From NCBI GenBank assembly GCA_044433415.1, contig JAWXTP010000135.1, forward strand, positions 1 through 7,699: a DNA stretch of 7,699 nt. Reading direction: 5' to 3'. The notes under the pieces were generated by a model. That model had not been told where the DNA came from. It ran no database searches and worked only from the letters and a program-made list of their open reading frames with translations. Source of the stretch: JAWXTP01 sp044433415. GTDB lineage: Bacteria; Bacteroidota; Bacteroidia; Bacteroidales; Rikenellaceae. Positions 5,546 through 7,699 of the stretch are shown one piece after another (positions within the stretch are counted from its first letter, which is position 1; every line of letters begins with the position of its first letter). Made by a program: the position numbers and the translations under genes.

Positions 5546-6241
5546 ATGGAAGTAAAAAAATCACAAAAAGCAGATCTTGAAAACAAGAAAAGCATTTTTT
5601 TATTGTTAGGCTTAGCAATTGCCTTGAGTTTGGTAATTTATTTATTCAATTGGAGCAAACCAGAGTTTGTTATTGAAGTAATGGCTACTGAACAAGAAAT
5701 TGTAGAAGTTGAACAAGTTGAAATTACTCGTCAAGAAGAGAAAAAAGTTGAGCCACCTAAGGCTGCAGCTCCTGTAGTATCTGACGTGTTAAAAGTTGTT
5801 GACAACGAAATCGAAACGGAAACAGACCTTTCTGTATTTGACATGGAGAACACTGAGGACATGCAAATTGTCATCAAAGATGTTGGTGGTGAAGAAGAAG
5901 AGTTGGTAGAAGAAGAAGCTCCTATGGTTATTGCTGAAACAATGCCTACTTTCCAAGGAGGTACTCACGCGTTATTTAGCCAATGGGTAGCTAAAAACGT
6001 AAGATACCCTTCTATCGCTGAAGAAAACAACATTACTGGTAAAGTATTCATCCAGTTCGTTGTTGATAAAGATGGTTCTGTTACAAATGTTGTAGCTATG
6101 AACGCAGCTAACGTTGATAAATCTTTAGCTGAAGAAGCTATAAGAGTTGTTAAGAAATCACCAAAATGGACTCCAGGTGAGCAACGTGGACAAAAAGTAC
6201 GTGTACTTATTAACATTCCTGTAGTATTTAACTTACAGTAA
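5546..6241 (+). CDS. TonB-family energy transducer protein
   Basis: A 231-aa protein with TonB layout. A short basic cytoplasmic tail (1-15) precedes one membrane anchor (about 16-35, IFLLLGLAIALSLVIYLF). Then comes a periplasmic linker rich in Glu, Val and some Pro/Lys (about 44-130, including EEKKVEPPKAAAP). The TonB C-terminal domain spans about 132-231. Its motifs are MPTFQGG, VRYPSIAEENNITGKVFIQFVVDKDGSV and the P-x-W-x-PG-x-x-x-G element in KSPKWTPGEQRGQKV, ending in IPVVFNL. Such proteins carry proton-motive-force energy from ExbB/ExbD to outer-membrane receptors such as SusC-type importers. No exbB/exbD or receptor gene is in the window, so its partner is unknown. Bacteroidota usually have several TonB paralogues, so no gene symbol is given. 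It is a single-gene unit closed by a terminator. Confidence 0.9.
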   Translation: MEVKKSQKADLENKKSIFLLLGLAIALSLVIYLFNWSKPEFVIEVMATEQEIVEVEQVEITRQEEKKVEPPKAAAPVVSDVLKVVDNEIETETDLSVFDMENTEDMQIVIKDVGGEEEELVEEEAPMVIAETMPTFQGGTHALFSQWVAKNVRYPSIAEENNITGKVFIQFVVDKDGSVTNVVAMNAANVDKSLAEEAIRVVKKSPKWTPGEQRGQKVRVLINIPVVFNLQ

Positions 6242-6287
6242 TAGTATAAGGAAACTTATAAACTGGGTATAAACTCATAACTAATTT

Positions 6288-6319
6288 GGGGCTAGCTTTT
6301 ATAGTATAGCCCCATTTTT
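6288..6319 (+). terminator. Rho-independent terminator after the TonB-family gene
   Basis: GGGGCTA (6288-6294) and TAGCCCC (6307-6313) form a GC-rich 7-bp stem with a 12-nt loop, followed by ATTTTTG. It lies 46 nt past the stop codon and separates this gene from hflX. Confidence 0.85.
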
Positions 6320-6379
6320 GTTATTATACAAAATATTTAACAAAACAGCCGTTGTAATGGTTGTTTCTCAAAACAAAGT

Positions 6380-7573
6380 ATGGAAAAAGGCAAATTAATT
6401 GATGATGGAAGTGAACGTGTGGTTCTAGTATCTGTAATTAGTGATGGTGTAACTGAGCAGTTAGCTACAGAATACCTTGACGAATTAGAGTTTCTTGCTG
6501 AAACAGCAGGCGCTATTACTATGAAGCGTTTTACTCAGAAAATGTCTAAAGCTAATATCAAAACCTACGTAGGTAGCGGTAAGTTAGAGGAGATTAAAAA
6601 TTATATAGAAGAAAACGAAATAGGCTGTGTGATTTTTGACGATGAATTATCCCCTTCAAAATTACGTAACATAGAACGTGAGTTAGAGGTTAAAATATTA
6701 GATAGAACATCTCTTATTCTCGATATTTTTGCTAAAAGGGCAACTACAGCCTATGCCACAACACAGGTAGAATTAGCTCAGTATCAGTATCTACTACCTC
6801 GTCTATCGGGCATGTGGACTCACCTTGAACGTCAACGTGGTGGTATTGGTATGCGTGGTCCTGGTGAACGCGAAATTGAAACCGATAGACGTATCATCCG
6901 TGATAGGATATCTAAGTTAAAAGCTGACCTTACAAAAATTGACCGACAAATGGCTACTCAACGTAGTGGACGTGGTAATATGATAAGGGTAGCTCTTGTG
7001 GGTTACACCAATGTTGGAAAGTCAACAATAATGAATATGTTAGCAAAAAGTGAAGTTTTTGCTGAAAATAAACTCTTTGCAACTCTTGACACTACAGTTA
7101 GAAAAGTGGTTATTGATAACTTACCTTTTCTTTTAAGTGATACCGTAGGTTTTATTAGAAAACTTCCTCACCAACTTGTAGAGTCTTTCAAGTCTACTCT
7201 TGATGAGCTTCGTGAGGCTGACCTACTAGTGCATGTTGTCGATATATCTCACCCTCAATTTGAGGATCAGTATAAAGTAGTTGGAGAAACTCTAGCAGAG
7301 ATAGGTGTTAAAGATAAACCTACCTTGCTTGTGTTTAATAAAATAGATGCTTTTACTTATGTTAAGAAAGATGAGGATGATTTGACTCCTAAAACTCGTG
7401 AAAACTATTCTTTAGATGAGCTTAAAAGTAGCTGGTACGCTAAGATGAATGATAACTGTATCTTTATCTCTGCTAAGGAGCGCATGGAGTTAGAGGATTT
7501 TAAAAAGCTCTTATACTCCGTAGTCAGGGGGTTGCACAAGGAGCGTTATCCTTACAACACCTTCCTTTATTAA
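6380..7573 (+). CDS. hflX: Ribosome-associated GTPase HflX
   Basis: A 397-aa GTPase that binds the 50S subunit, splits stalled 70S ribosomes under stress and helps recycle them. The N-terminal HflX domain (about 20-180) includes TYVGSGKLEEI (62-72), the ATTAYATTQVELAQYQYLLPRL helix (121-142) and the conserved GGIGMRGPGE loop (154-163). The G domain has G1 GYTNVGKST (208-216), the switch I region FATLDTT (233-239), G3 DTVGF (254-258), G4 NKID (320-323) and G5 SAK (364-366). Length and motif order are normal for a Bacteroidota HflX. An acidic stretch, KKDEDDLTPKTRENYSLDEL (329-348), sits between G4 and G5, as is common in this phylum. It has its own transcript: a terminator lies upstream and a hairpin downstream. 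There is no hfq neighbour, unlike in enterobacteria. Confidence 0.96.
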   Translation: MEKGKLIDDGSERVVLVSVISDGVTEQLATEYLDELEFLAETAGAITMKRFTQKMSKANIKTYVGSGKLEEIKNYIEENEIGCVIFDDELSPSKLRNIERELEVKILDRTSLILDIFAKRATTAYATTQVELAQYQYLLPRLSGMWTHLERQRGGIGMRGPGEREIETDRRIIRDRISKLKADLTKIDRQMATQRSGRGNMIRVALVGYTNVGKSTIMNMLAKSEVFAENKLFATLDTTVRKVVIDNLPFLLSDTVGFIRKLPHQLVESFKSTLDELREADLLVHVVDISHPQFEDQYKVVGETLAEIGVKDKPTLLVFNKIDAFTYVKKDEDDLTPKTRENYSLDELKSSWYAKMNDNCIFISAKERMELEDFKKLLYSVVRGLHKERYPYNTFLY

Positions 7574-7595
7574 GTTTGTGGACGGGATTTAACCT

Positions 7596-7614
7596 TTGGG
7601 AAGGCTTTTCCCAA
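7596..7614 (+). terminator. Hairpin after hflX
   Basis: TTGGGAA (7596-7602) and TTCCCAA (7608-7614) form a perfect 7-bp stem with a GGCTT loop, 22 nt after the stop codon. There is no T-run directly after it; ATTTTT appears 12 nt further on. It is a plausible but not textbook terminator. Confidence 0.45.
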
Positions 7615-7633
7615 TAACGGCCTACATTTTTCA

Positions 7634-7695
7634 CCTTTTCCGAAAAAGAAGTGCTCACAACCTCGAGGTTGCTCCGCGTTCTTTTCCGAAAAACG
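7634..7695. repeat. Imperfect fold-back repeat at the right window edge
   Basis: The centre is a perfect 14-bp palindrome, CAACCTCGAGGTTG (7658-7671). After an unpaired block of 7 bases per side, the arms pair again in the same register (position i with 15329-i): 7636-7650 with 7679-7693, 13 of 15. The arms carry a direct copy of CTTTTCCGAAAAA (7635-7647 and 7681-7693), itself partly self-complementary. GC is higher than in the surrounding DNA. This looks like an intergenic palindromic repeat unit, possibly continuing past the window. Confidence 0.6.
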
Positions 7696-7699
7696 CAAA

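Overview
The window looks like Bacteroidota, most likely Bacteroidales. It is AT-rich, carries a TonB-family protein of the type common in that phylum, shows TAnnTTTG-type -7 boxes instead of sigma-70 promoters, and has no strong Shine-Dalgarno sequences. These are family-level impressions; no database search was possible.

Layout. (1) Positions 1-958 are a degraded, repeat-rich border. It holds a roughly 170-nt fold-back sequence, the C-terminal remnant of a RhuM-family gene, a short 7-bp tandem repeat and a nested set of inverted repeats. (2) Positions 959-3666 are an accessory module. A leftward two-gene operon encodes a compact ABC/AAA-type ATPase (291 aa) and a DUF4435/Toprim-like protein (337 aa). 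This is the pairing known from PARIS (AriA/AriB) anti-phage systems. A rightward HTH plus S24-like regulator is divergent from it. The regulator seems to have lost the Ser/Lys peptidase dyad, and the shared promoter region holds perfect dyads that could be its operators. (3) Positions 3667-3818 are a repeat and terminator zone between convergent genes. (4) Positions 3819-7573 are ordinary core genes: a PaaI-like hotdog thioesterase and rlmN (leftward), then a TonB-family protein and hflX (rightward). (5) Positions 7574-7699 hold a terminator-like hairpin and part of another fold-back repeat cut by the window edge.

How it may work. The ATPase/DUF4435 pair is probably a sensor plus nuclease-effector defence module, kept quiet by the divergent regulator. 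Related repeat copies lie on both sides of the module: 26-49 and 3662-3685 in direct orientation, 160-186 and 3793-3819 in inverted orientation. With the broken RhuM gene, this suggests an accessory cassette placed beside the thioesterase-rlmN core locus. The most novel points are the catalytically dead S24-type regulator tied to a PARIS-like pair, and the long indel-free hairpin at the left end.
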